From NCBI GenBank assembly GCA_902773445.1, contig CACYEU010000178.1, positions 1-7,926 of the forward strand: a stretch of DNA of 7,926 bases. Direction: 5' to 3'. Origin of the DNA: an uncultured Lachnospiraceae bacterium. GTDB taxonomy: Bacteria; Bacillota; Clostridia; Lachnospirales; Lachnospiraceae. This document shows positions 1-7,331 of the stretch, in pieces (positions within the stretch are counted from its first letter, which is position 1; each line of letters opens with the position of its first letter). Both the position numbers and the translations under genes were made by a program. Below the pieces are notes generated by a model. That model was not told the DNA's origin. It saw nothing but the letters and a program-made list of their open reading frames with translations, and did not search any database.

Positions 1-1757
1 AGAGTCCCCTCATCGATCATTGCCGGCCTGACATAATTCTCACGGACTGCCGTCTCAGCAAATGACACAAGCGTATCGAGAGTGGCCAGTGCTGACGCAG
101 TTGACAGGATCCGTTCGATCTGAGCTCCGATCTGATCGCGAAGCGCGCAGAACAAATCAAATTCACGGGCCGTCAGCCGATCCTGCGAACCGAGGATCTG
201 GTCTTCGTATTCTTTAAGCTTTGGAGTAATATAGCGCTCGGCGTTGGTCAGCGTCTGTTTTCTGACATAATCATCGGGTACCAGATCCTTATAAGAATTG
301 GTGACTTCGATAAAATAGCCGAATACTTTATTGTAACGAATCCTGAGTTTTTTAATCCCGGTCCTCTCCCGCTCCTCTTCTTCAAGAGCTGCAAGCCATC
401 CGGTGCCTTCCTTCTTGATCTTGCGGTCGCGGTCGATCTGCTCGTCGTAACCGTCACGGATGATCCCGCCCTCGCGGATCAGTATCGGAGGATCATCGAC
501 AATACAGTCCTTGATCGCTGCTGCCGCGTCTTCAAGCACATCGATCTGCGCGCTCAGTCTGCCGAGCAGCGGCGACTCAAAACGATCAGTGATTTCACGG
601 ATCATCGGAAGCATCGACAAAGATCCGGCCAGCGCCAGCATATCACGCGGATTTGCATTGCGGTATGCCACTTTTGACGCGAGGCGCTCAAGGTCATAGA
701 TCGGGCTTAAGTACTCTTTCAATTCTTCCCGGTACAGGCTTTGATCGACCAGTTCGGCAACCGCGCTGTGACGGTTTTCGATCTCAGAACGCTTTGTCAG
801 CGGCTGTTCGATAAACTGTCTGAGCCGTCGTGCGCCCATCGCTGTCTTCGTGTGATCGAGAACCCAGAAAAGAGAACCCTTTTTTTCTTTTTGGCGCAGT
901 GTTTCAGTCAGTTCCAGATTGCGTCTTGATGCCGCATCGAGAGCCATGAAATCGCCCGGTTTATAGATCGTTACCGAAGTGATATGATCAAGCGAAGTCA
1001 TCTGCGTGTCATTCAGATATGACAGTAATGCCCCGGCTGCTATCATCTCGGGACTGTTCGTCTCAAGTCCGACCGCTTCAACGGAAACAGTTTTGAAGTG
1101 ATCAGTGATCGCCCGCACGGCCTCAGACTGTTCGAAATACCACGATTCCGTTTCAAAAAATGCTGTCCCGAACTGGTCTTTTAAGACATCGATATCCAGA
1201 TCCGACTGCAGCAGACCGTGATTGTGGATCACTTCCGCCGGCTCGAATTTGGTAAACTCATCGGTAAATGACCGCGTTGAATCCAGCTCCGTCGCGATAA
1301 ACTGTCCGGTCGTGATATCACAGAGTGAAACTGCATATTTACCGTTATGGTAGTAGACGCACATCAGATACTGGTTGCTTGATGCGTCGATCGACTGCAT
1401 ATCCAGATTGGTTCCCGGCGTCGCGATTCTTGTCACGCCGCGTTTGACAATGCCTTTAGCAGTCGCAGGGTCCTCAAGCTGGTCGCAGATCGCTACTTTG
1501 TAGCCTTTTGATACCAGCTGATTGAGATAACCGTCCAGCGCATGATACGGTACACCGCACATCGGCGCGCGTTCTTCAAGACCGCAGTCTCTTCCGGTCA
1601 GCGTCAGTGACAGTTCCTTTGAGACAAGCTTTGCATCGTCAAAGAACAGCTCATAAAAATCACCGAGTCGGTAGAAAAGAATACAGTCGCTGTACTCTTC
1701 CCGCGTCTTCATATACAGTCTCATCATCGGAGACAGTTTTTCGACATCGATATTCAA
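1..1757 (-). CDS. mutS: DNA mismatch repair protein MutS (C-terminal part cut by window edge)
   Basis: MutS binds mismatched and looped-out bases and recruits MutL to start repair. I translated the frame by hand: 585 codons run without a stop to the left edge. Visible parts are the N-terminal mismatch-binding domain with the GDFYELFF motif (wedge Phe34 and Glu36), the connector domain, the core (SRRNLELTETL, about 277-287) and the clamp/core return (YNKVFGYFIEVTNSY, about 475-489; NAERYITPKLKEYE, about 505-518). It ends at NYVRPAMIDEGT, just before the ABC ATPase domain, so the Walker motifs are off the window; the family is usually about 850-880 residues. The start is taken as TTG at 1757, giving MNIDVEKLSPMM, which aligns with the usual MutS N-terminus. 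It is preceded by AGGAGAGG and overlaps the miaB stop by 4 nt. The next in-frame ATG (1727) would remove ten residues of the conserved start. No frameshift was seen. Confidence 0.97.
   Translation of the reverse strand, partial: MNIDVEKLSPMMRLYMKTREEYSDCILFYRLGDFYELFFDDAKLVSKELSLTLTGRDCGLEERAPMCGVPYHALDGYLNQLVSKGYKVAICDQLEDPATAKGIVKRGVTRIATPGTNLDMQSIDASSNQYLMCVYYHNGKYAVSLCDITTGQFIATELDSTRSFTDEFTKFEPAEVIHNHGLLQSDLDIDVLKDQFGTAFFETESWYFEQSEAVRAITDHFKTVSVEAVGLETNSPEMIAAGALLSYLNDTQMTSLDHITSVTIYKPGDFMALDAASRRNLELTETLRQKEKKGSLFWVLDHTKTAMGARRLRQFIEQPLTKRSEIENRHSAVAELVDQSLYREELKEYLSPIYDLERLASKVAYRNANPRDMLALAGSLSMLPMIREITDRFESPLLGRLSAQIDVLEDAAAAIKDCIVDDPPILIREGGIIRDGYDEQIDRDRKIKKEGTGWLAALEEEERERTGIKKLRIRYNKVFGYFIEVTNSYKDLVPDDYVRKQTLTNAERYITPKLKEYEDQILGSQDRLTAREFDLFCALRDQIGAQIERILSTASALATLDTLVSFAETAVRENYVRPAMIDEGT
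879..885 (-). other. A_AAA_AAG heptamer in frame inside mutS (possible slippery site)
   Basis: Codons 291-294 of mutS read GAA AAA AAG GGT. The last base of GAA plus the next two codons form the heptamer A AAA AAG in the phase used by the E. coli dnaX -1 frameshift site. A -1 shift would read about 33 further codons and then stop. I see no clear upstream Shine-Dalgarno-like stimulator and did not find an obvious downstream stem-loop. The lysine-rich stretch before Gly-Ser-Leu is typical of MutS proteins, so this may be only codon choice. Confidence 0.3.
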
Positions 1758-3160
1758 GATGACGCTTCCTCTCCTATCAGATAGAACCCTCTGTTTTCTG
1801 TGATCCTGACTTTCACAAATGTACCGATCCTGTCAGCATCACCGGCAAAATGAACGATCAGATTACTCTCCAGTCTTCCTGTGATCCATCCTTCGCGCTG
1901 CCGGTCAGTCTCTTCGACCAGTACTGTCTGAACAGTGCCTGTAAACCGTTCCGTACGCTTCATTGCCGTCCGGTGCACGGTCTCCAGCAGTTTATCGAAA
2001 CGAGCCTGCGCAGTTTCCGGATCGATCTGATCATCATAAGCTGCCGCGGGTGTCTTGCTTCGTTTTGAATACAAAAATGTAAATGCATTGTCAAATCCGG
2101 CTTCTTCGACGAGAGTTCTGGTTGCCTCCGCATCCTCTTCAGTCTCGCCGGGGAAACCGACGATCAGGTCTGTCGTCAACGAAATGTCCGGAATAGCCTC
2201 TCTCAACCGGCGGACAAGATCCAGATATGCCTGTCTGGTATACTTTCTGTTCATCCGCTTGAGAACCTGATCGCTGCCAGACTGAGCCGGCAGATGCAGG
2301 TGACGGCAAATATTGTTGTGAGACGCCATCACTTCGATCAGATCATCCGAAAGATCCTTCGGATGCGAAGTCATGAACCGCAGTCTCAGATCGGGAAACT
2401 GAGACGCGATCCGATCGAGCAGCTGCGCGAAAGTCACAGGCTCATTGAGCTTTCTGCCGTATGAATTAACGTTTTGCCCGAGCAGCATGATTTCCCTGAC
2501 GCCGTCATCGCAAAGAGTTGTGATCTCATCGATGATCTCAGACGGTTTTCTGCTTCTCTCTGGTCCGCGCACATACGGAACGATACAGTACGAACAATAG
2601 TTATCGCAGCCGTACATGATGTTAACGCCTGTCCTGAACGGAAACTTCCGGACTTTCGGCAGTGACTCATGGCGATCATTGACTGTTTCCGTCACTTCGA
2701 TCAGCGGTTTTTCCCCGCGCAGATCGTGATCCGAGACCCGCCTGCGCAAAATATCGGCGAGCAGATCCGGGAACCGGTCGATATTGAATGTCCCGAACAC
2801 GAGGTCCACAAACCTCATCTTTGTTCTGATCGTTTCGACGACTTCTTTCTCCTGCATCATGCATCCGCAGAGCGCAATGATCATCGACGGATTCTTTTTC
2901 TTATAGTTTTTAAGCTGACCAAGCCTTCCGTAAACCCGTGTGTTGGCATTCTCTCTGACGGTACAGGTATTGTAAATCACAAAATCCGCTTTCTCGGAAT
3001 CAGATAACAGAAAACCTGCCTGATCGAGCACCCCGGTCAGTTTTTCGGAATCGCGCGCGTTCATTTGACAGCCGAATGTAACGACACAGGCGCACGGCCT
3101 GTGTCCGATCAAATCGCCGTATGCGGCGGTCAGATATTTCAGCGTCTTATCTTCATTCAT
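1754..3160 (-). CDS. miaB: tRNA-2-methylthio-N6-dimethylallyladenosine synthase MiaB
   Basis: MiaB is a cytoplasmic radical-SAM enzyme that adds a methylthio group to C2 of i6A37 in tRNAs reading UNN codons, which steadies codon-anticodon pairing. The 468-residue protein has the full family layout. The N-terminal UPF0004 domain carries its three cluster cysteines C31 (TFGCQMN), C66 (NTCTVRE) and C100 (CGCM). The radical-SAM triad C185-x3-C189-x2-C192 sits in YGCDNYCSYCIVPYVRG. Other family stretches are LLGQNVNSYG (227-235), HLPAQSGS (289-296) and DLIVGFPGET (331-340). A TRAM RNA-binding domain fills about 403-466. The LGQNVNSYG and HLPAQSGS stretches favour MiaB over MtaB or RimO. The ATG at 3160 follows AAGGA by 7 nt and lies 2 nt after the stop of the cyclo-ligase gene. 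The stop overlaps the mutS TTG (TTGA). Length is normal and all key residues are present. Confidence 0.97.
   Translation of the reverse strand: MNEDKTLKYLTAAYGDLIGHRPCACVVTFGCQMNARDSEKLTGVLDQAGFLLSDSEKADFVIYNTCTVRENANTRVYGRLGQLKNYKKKNPSMIIALCGCMMQEKEVVETIRTKMRFVDLVFGTFNIDRFPDLLADILRRRVSDHDLRGEKPLIEVTETVNDRHESLPKVRKFPFRTGVNIMYGCDNYCSYCIVPYVRGPERSRKPSEIIDEITTLCDDGVREIMLLGQNVNSYGRKLNEPVTFAQLLDRIASQFPDLRLRFMTSHPKDLSDDLIEVMASHNNICRHLHLPAQSGSDQVLKRMNRKYTRQAYLDLVRRLREAIPDISLTTDLIVGFPGETEEDAEATRTLVEEAGFDNAFTFLYSKRSKTPAAAYDDQIDPETAQARFDKLLETVHRTAMKRTERFTGTVQTVLVEETDRQREGWITGRLESNLIVHFAGDADRIGTFVKVRITENRGFYLIGEEASS
1768..1775 (-). promoter_or_regulatory. Ribosome binding site of mutS, supporting a TTG start
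   Basis: The minus strand reads AGGAGAGG, ending 10 nt before the TTG at 1757. It lies inside the last codons of miaB. There is no ATG in the right frame at a suitable distance: the ATG at 1747 is out of frame and the one at 1727 is too far downstream. The site therefore decides the start in favour of TTG. Confidence 0.7.
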
Positions 3161-3162
3161 CC

Positions 3163-3747
3163 TTATTTCCTTATTGTGATCAGGCCCTCATCTGTCATGA
3201 TCATATCGACCGGTATGTCAGTTTCTTTCGGCTCGATCGAGGGTTCTTCCTGAAAGCTGAATGCCAGCATCACCTTAACAGTTTCGTTTTCCAAGCTGCT
3301 CAGATACCGGTCATAATATCCTTTTCCGTATCCGATCCTGTTGCCGCTTCTGTCAAACGCCAGTCCCGGTATCAGAATCAAATCTCCGTTTTCGGGACAT
3401 GCTTCATGATCTGCATCGCAGCGGAACGGCTCATTGATTCCATAGAGCCCTTCGGTGACATCGCTGATCGAATCGATCAGATAAAAACCGAGTGTCTGAT
3501 TCTTCCTGCACTTTGGAATCGCTACCTCTTTGCCTGTGCACAGTGCTTCGGTAATGATCTCTTTGGTATCAGGTTCCCGCGCAAGACTCATAAACGCAAA
3601 AAGACGGCCGCAATTCCGGTAAACCTCCGATGCAAAAAGGCATTCTTTGATCTTTGCGGATCTGACGGCCCATTCGTCGTCATTCAGATTTCTTCTGAGT
3701 GCGATCTTATGGCTGCGGATCTGTTGTTCTGTTGACCGGCTCATCAT
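3163..3747 (-). CDS. fau: 5-formyltetrahydrofolate cyclo-ligase
   Basis: This enzyme (MTHFS; YgfA/Fau in E. coli, YqgN in B. subtilis) uses ATP to turn 5-formyl-THF into 5,10-methenyl-THF, returning a storage or inhibitory folate to the one-carbon pool. The 194-residue protein matches the family in length and order. It has a basic N-terminal helix (about 10-21), the GINEP substrate-loop motif (103-107), and the nucleotide-binding signature LIPGLAFDRSGNRIGYGKGYYDRYL (about 125-149) with its glycine-rich GYGKGYYDR core. Near the C-terminus is VDMIMTDEGLI (180-190). The ATG at 3747 overlaps the stop of the upstream flippase gene as ATGA. I see no good Shine-Dalgarno before it, so translation is probably coupled to the upstream gene. 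A second ATG directly follows and either could be used. Nothing is broken or missing. Confidence 0.95.
   Translation of the reverse strand: MMSRSTEQQIRSHKIALRRNLNDDEWAVRSAKIKECLFASEVYRNCGRLFAFMSLAREPDTKEIITEALCTGKEVAIPKCRKNQTLGFYLIDSISDVTEGLYGINEPFRCDADHEACPENGDLILIPGLAFDRSGNRIGYGKGYYDRYLSSLENETVKVMLAFSFQEEPSIEPKETDIPVDMIMTDEGLITIRK
3168..3172 (-). promoter_or_regulatory. Ribosome binding site of miaB
   Basis: AAGGA on the minus strand lies 7 nt before the miaB ATG and overlaps the last codon (AAG, Lys) of the upstream cyclo-ligase gene. This supports the ATG at 3160 as the start. Confidence 0.7.
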
Positions 3748-5429
3748 TGTTGTTCGGAGCCGCCGGACTCTGAACGCATCAGCTTAAAACGGTCAAGGAA
3801 CCTGACGATCTTCCTGCCGCCCGGCATCATCATCAGTTCACTGCGCTTAAATACACCGAGAGCCAGCAACGCAATTACATAAACGATCACAGCGATCAGC
3901 AGAGCAATCAGTGTCGCTGCGCCCCCGAGCCTCATAAATGAGAACAGCTTGTAGAACAGGAACGAAACGAGACCCATGATCGCGGAAGCCGCAAGCGGAA
4001 GCAAAAACGTCTTCGTGAACTCCTGCCGGTAGCCGGTATAATGCCTGATCGACAGCTGATTGAAAATACACATGCAAAGCGAGAAAACAACATTTGCAAG
4101 GACGACCGCGTAGATCGTCATATGGAATACGATCAGCATGATCAGCAGTGAAACCAGATGGATCAGCAGTGAAACCGCTGCGTTTCTGACAGGAGTCATC
4201 ATCTTGTCGATGCCCTGCAGCAGGGCATTTGTTACGGTTGACAGACAATAGAATACGACAGAGATCGCGCCAAGTTTCAGCATCGATGACGGCATATCGA
4301 TATTGCCGTTGTACAGAAGATCGATCACAGGATGAGCATAGATCAGATAGCCGACAAAACTCGGGATTGCGATGATCATAGCAAATCTGATCGAAAGAGC
4401 CATCTTCTCAAGCATTTCATCTTTGTTGCCCTGCACTTTGACTGTCGTCATTGACGGAATGACTGAAACCGCCAGCGCGTTGGCAATTGCAAGCGGCACA
4501 TTGATCAGTGTATTGTATTTGCCCGAAAACATACCGAGCATCGCCGAATAAGTTGATTCTTTGTAGCCCTGTACCTGCATCGCCTTCGCGAAGACCGCCT
4601 GATCAATAACCTGCGAAATATTGTAGATGGCTGTGCTCATGATGACAGGAGCGATCGTCAGGATCAGGACTTTAAAGATCGTTCCGTAGGATTCATCAAC
4701 GACGGCAGGCTGACGCGCATAGGAATGCAGGACCTTGCGCATCATAAACAACAGCCAGAGCAGAAAGACAAGTGCAGTCAACGCACCGACAACCGTCCCG
4801 AGCGTGCCTCCTGCAGCTCCGTAAGCACCGCTGAGATTTTCGGTTGTGCCGGCCTTCTTCATTGCCATTGTTCCGACTTTGAAGAAATAGCTCGCTGCGA
4901 CAAGACTGACAACAGCATTGATGATCTGCTCAAGGACCTGCGATATCGCAGTCGGGTACATTGTGCCCATGCCCTGGAAGAAACCTCTCAGCACGCCGAG
5001 AAACGCAACGATCAACAGACCCGGTGCCAGAACGCGCAGCGCATAAATCGACAAATGCATACTCATGACATGCGTCGCGATCTTATTGGCGCAAAGGAAA
5101 ATGATCAAAGCGACAAGACCGCCGACAACTCCGGCAAAGATCAGTGCTGTTTTCAGAACTTTGATAATGCTCTGATGCTCATTTCTGGCTTTTCTGGCTG
5201 ATACCAGCTTGGAGACAGCCAGCGGAAGTGAATATGATGTTAAGAGCAATGCGATCGAATAGATCTCAAATGCAACGCCGTAAAAGCCCTGACCTTCGTC
5301 CCCGAGGATATTGTTCATCGGGATACGATAGGCAAGGCCGATCAGTCTTGTCAGCATCCCGGCCGCCGCTAGTACAGCGCCCTGGACAAGAAAGTCATTT
5401 TTACCTTTTTTCTTTTGAGTGAAACCCAT
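3744..5429 (-). CDS. SpoVB/YtgP/MurJ-like flippase, 14 membrane helices (MOP superfamily)
   Basis: This 561-residue integral membrane protein belongs to the polysaccharide-biosynthesis branch of the MOP exporter superfamily. Relatives include B. subtilis SpoVB and YtgP (the lipid II flippase now called MurJ). Evidence is the N-terminal block TRLIGLAYRIPMNNILGDEGQG (about 27-48), the RGFFQGMGTMYPTAISQVLEQI block (148-169), and LLQGIDKMMTPVRNA (403-417) before the C-terminal half. About 14 hydrophobic segments can be drawn, the last at about 503-527, followed by a basic cytoplasmic tail. Family members move undecaprenyl-linked sugar intermediates across the membrane; lipid II is the likely but unproven cargo, since the family also includes sporulation and polysaccharide flippases. 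The ATG at 5429 has AAAGGA 13 nt upstream, slightly far, inside the end of ybeY, 9 nt away. A short direct repeat is present inside one helix. Confidence 0.88.
   Translation of the reverse strand: MGFTQKKKGKNDFLVQGAVLAAAGMLTRLIGLAYRIPMNNILGDEGQGFYGVAFEIYSIALLLTSYSLPLAVSKLVSARKARNEHQSIIKVLKTALIFAGVVGGLVALIIFLCANKIATHVMSMHLSIYALRVLAPGLLIVAFLGVLRGFFQGMGTMYPTAISQVLEQIINAVVSLVAASYFFKVGTMAMKKAGTTENLSGAYGAAGGTLGTVVGALTALVFLLWLLFMMRKVLHSYARQPAVVDESYGTIFKVLILTIAPVIMSTAIYNISQVIDQAVFAKAMQVQGYKESTYSAMLGMFSGKYNTLINVPLAIANALAVSVIPSMTTVKVQGNKDEMLEKMALSIRFAMIIAIPSFVGYLIYAHPVIDLLYNGNIDMPSSMLKLGAISVVFYCLSTVTNALLQGIDKMMTPVRNAAVSLLIHLVSLLIMLIVFHMTIYAVVLANVVFSLCMCIFNQLSIRHYTGYRQEFTKTFLLPLAASAIMGLVSFLFYKLFSFMRLGGAATLIALLIAVIVYVIALLALGVFKRSELMMMPGGRKIVRFLDRFKLMRSESGGSEQQ
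4140..4176 (-). repeat. 16-bp direct repeat with 21-bp period inside the flippase gene
   Basis: The plus-strand string GATCAGCAGTGAAACC occurs perfectly at 4140-4155 and again at 4161-4176. The 21-bp spacing is seven codons, and the encoded protein shows the matching repeat VSLLI at about 419-423 and 426-430 within one membrane helix. It looks like a small in-frame duplication, or convergence on two similar helix turns. Slippage here would add or remove seven residues without a frameshift. Confidence 0.85.
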
Positions 5430-5438
5430 TTGTCAGTA

Positions 5439-5942
5439 TTAATCCTTTATATCTCTTGTGATTCCCATTCCGCAGAGCAGATCTTCCTGCAGCTGCTCCA
5501 TTTCAGCGGCATCCTGTTCAGTCTCATGATCATAACCGACAAGATGAAGCAGACTGTGCGCGATCAGAAATGCACATTCTCTCTTGACCGAATGGCCGTA
5601 TTCTTTCGCCTGACTCACTGCCCTCTCAGCGTTGAGAGCAATGCTTCCCAGAAGCAGATTTCCGGTTCCGGGATCAAGATCGCCATGATCTGAAAGCTCT
5701 GGAAGGACTCCGGGAGTCTCAAAGGCAAGGTTCGGGAATGACAGAACATCAGTCTCCCTGTCTATATCACGGAAGTCGCGGTTCAATACACGGATCTCTC
5801 CTGAATCACAGATCAGCAGATCAACATCTGCCTCTCTTCCGCCGTCGGCAAGCTGCATCACACGCGTCAGAAGTCCGTCAGCGATAGCATTAATATCATC
5901 AGGCAATTCAACGCTGGTTGTTCGATCGATGTTTACGCTCAC
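5439..5942 (-). CDS. ybeY: Endoribonuclease YbeY, rRNA maturation factor
   Basis: YbeY is a zinc-dependent single-strand endoribonuclease needed for 16S rRNA 3'-end maturation and ribosome quality control. The family signature HSLLHLVGYDH (129-139 from the chosen start) supplies the three zinc-binding histidines H129, H133 and H139. Upstream is LNRDFRDIDRETDVLSFP (about 53-70), which contains the conserved arginine region and the TDVLSFP motif. I chose the GTG at 5942 because GGGAGG lies 8 nt before it, and because it gives 167 residues starting VSVNIDR, a normal family length. An open frame reaches an ATG at 5993 (184 residues), but that adds an unlike-family extension without a better ribosome site. 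The gene overlaps the end of phoH by 35 nt. The phoH-ybeY pairing is conserved in many bacteria. Confidence 0.95.
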   Translation of the reverse strand: MSVNIDRTTSVELPDDINAIADGLLTRVMQLADGGREADVDLLICDSGEIRVLNRDFRDIDRETDVLSFPNLAFETPGVLPELSDHGDLDPGTGNLLLGSIALNAERAVSQAKEYGHSVKRECAFLIAHSLLHLVGYDHETEQDAAEMEQLQEDLLCGMGITRDIKD

Positions 5943-6921
5943 CGGCTCTTCCTCCCGACAGCTTTGACTCATATGCTTCATAAGCATCAACAATTTTCTG
6001 AACGAGCGGATGTCTGACTACGTCTTTGCTGGTCAGCTCTCTGATGTCGATCCCCTCGATCTTTTTAACAACACGCACCGCGATCGTCAGACCTGAAACT
6101 GTTCCTGGCGGAAGATCTTTCTGGCTCATATCACCGGTCACGACAACTTTCGATCCGAATCCGATTCGCGTCAGAAACATTTTCATCTGAGCCGGCGTCG
6201 TATTCTGCGCCTCATCCAGTATGATAAACGCGCGGTCAAGCGTACGGCCGCGCATATACGCGAGCGGCGCGACTTCGATCAGTCCGCGTTCTGTGTTTTT
6301 CATATACTGTTCGGCGCCCATGATCTCATACAGCGCATCATAGAGAGGACGCAGATAAGGATCGACTTTGCTCTGCAGGTCGCCGGGCAGAAACCCGAGA
6401 TTCTCTCCTGCTTCAATCGCAGGTCTCGTCAGAATGATCCTGTCGACTTCGTGATTCTTGAAAGCTGTGATCCCGAGCGCCATTGCCAGATATGTTTTTC
6501 CCGTACCGGCCGGCCCGAGCCCGAATGTCACCATGTTCTTACGTATCGAATCGACATAGTGCTTCTGACCTAGTGTTTTAGGCGCGATCGGCTTGCCGGC
6601 AAGTGTATGACAGATCACATCGTCTTCCATCTCAGCAATCGAAACTGGTTCGTGATCTCTCGCAACGGATATCGCGTAATTGACGCGCTGCGCATCGATC
6701 ATTTTTCCTTTCTCGCTGAGATCAGCTAACTGATTGATCACATTTTGAACATGCCGGATATTCAGATCATCACCGGCGATCGAGAGCACACCGTCGCGAA
6801 ACGAAAGCGACACACCGAACTCTTTTTCGATCTGCTTCGCATAGCGGTCAAACTCTCCGAAGACGGCCTGCGCTGTCTTAGCATCGATTCTAAGTTTTAA
6901 CTGATTGTCTGTCTCTGCCAT
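5908..6921 (-). CDS. phoH: PhoH-family ATPase (YbeZ/PhoH type) with N-terminal KH-like domain
   Basis: The 337-residue cytoplasmic protein has an N-terminal KH-like RNA-binding region (about 6-70) followed by a PhoH P-loop domain related to the helicase ATPase core. Walker A is GPAGTGKT (136-143) and Walker B is IILDEAQN (233-240). A sensor-like VTGD follows (261-264), then QKDLPPGTVSGL (267-278). Other family stretches are RIILTRPAIEAGENLGFLPGD (161-181) and AYMRGRTLDRAFI (221-233). The biochemical role is not settled; proximity to and partnership with YbeY suggest RNA or ribosome maturation. The ATG at 6921 lies 4 nt after the cdd stop and has no strong Shine-Dalgarno, so coupling to cdd is likely. 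The C-terminus is a short basic tail whose last codons overlap ybeY. The symbol is used for the family; E. coli YbeZ is the closer match in layout. Confidence 0.94.
   Translation of the reverse strand: MAETDNQLKLRIDAKTAQAVFGEFDRYAKQIEKEFGVSLSFRDGVLSIAGDDLNIRHVQNVINQLADLSEKGKMIDAQRVNYAISVARDHEPVSIAEMEDDVICHTLAGKPIAPKTLGQKHYVDSIRKNMVTFGLGPAGTGKTYLAMALGITAFKNHEVDRIILTRPAIEAGENLGFLPGDLQSKVDPYLRPLYDALYEIMGAEQYMKNTERGLIEVAPLAYMRGRTLDRAFIILDEAQNTTPAQMKMFLTRIGFGSKVVVTGDMSQKDLPPGTVSGLTIAVRVVKKIEGIDIRELTSKDVVRHPLVQKIVDAYEAYESKLSGGRAGERKHRSNNQR
5951..5956 (-). promoter_or_regulatory. Strong ribosome binding site deciding the GTG start of ybeY
   Basis: GGGAGG on the minus strand ends 8 nt before the GTG at 5942 and lies inside the 3' end of phoH. 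It is one of the best Shine-Dalgarno matches in the window, and it favours the GTG over upstream ATG codons at 5993 and 5972. Confidence 0.8.
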
Positions 6922-6925
6922 GTCT

Positions 6926-7327
6926 CTATTTGTCGAACGCCTCTGGTAACAGTTCTCTCAGACTGAAGGCCTTTTTACACTCCGTGGTTCCCAACAGGAT
7001 CTTGAAGCTGTCAGGATCGCAGAACTCGGTCATGACCTGGCGGCATACTCCGCACGGTGTACACTGTTTGTCCGGTTCCCGACCTGCTTCTCCTCCTGCG
7101 ACAGCGATCGCCCTGAATTCATGCACACCTTCACTGATCGCCTTCGCAAAGGCAGTTCTCTCTGCACAGAGCGACGGTGAATACGCAGCATTTTCGATAT
7201 TGCAGCCGGTGTAGACTTTTCCGTTTTCAGCTAAAAGCGCAGCGCCGACAGCAAAACCGGAATACGGGCAATACGACATTTCTCTGGCCTTTACGGCTTC
7301 CCTGTACAATTCTTCGAAACTGGTCAT
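6926..7327 (-). CDS. cdd: Cytidine deaminase
   Basis: This enzyme hydrolytically deaminates cytidine and deoxycytidine to uridine and deoxyuridine in pyrimidine salvage. The 133-residue length fits the small, homotetrameric class of Gram-positive bacteria. Zinc ligands and the catalytic glutamate are visible: C54-A-E56 in SLCAERTAF, and the P91-C92-x2-C95 motif (PCGVC). The N-terminal substrate motif YCPYSGFAVGAAL (19-31) and GCNIENAAY (41-49) are also present. The ATG at 7327 has GGGGAA 7 nt upstream and lies 4 nt after the udp stop. The udp product supplies the next reaction on uridine, so the two genes form a salvage pair. Nothing unusual in the protein. Confidence 0.97.
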   Translation of the reverse strand: MTSFEELYREAVKAREMSYCPYSGFAVGAALLAENGKVYTGCNIENAAYSPSLCAERTAFAKAISEGVHEFRAIAVAGGEAGREPDKQCTPCGVCRQVMTEFCDPDSFKILLGTTECKKAFSLRELLPEAFDK

Positions 7328-7331
7328 GCGG

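Noticed and set aside
877..892. T-rich run on the plus strand as a rho-independent terminator
   Set aside because: It lies within mutS coding sequence, no GC-rich stem precedes it on either strand, and no plus-strand gene would use it.
248..929. Short open frames on both strands between 248 and 929
   Set aside because: All lie inside the continuous mutS frame, which I translated codon by codon without a stop.
3121..3735. Plus-strand open frame of 204 codons opposite the cyclo-ligase gene
   Set aside because: It lies entirely opposite a well-recognised gene and the start of miaB. The translation resembles no family I know, and no ribosome site precedes it.
4725..5201. Plus-strand open frame of 158 codons opposite the flippase gene
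   Set aside because: It is rich in Gln, His, Cys and Asp, as expected from the complement of hydrophobic codons, and it has no recognisable domain.
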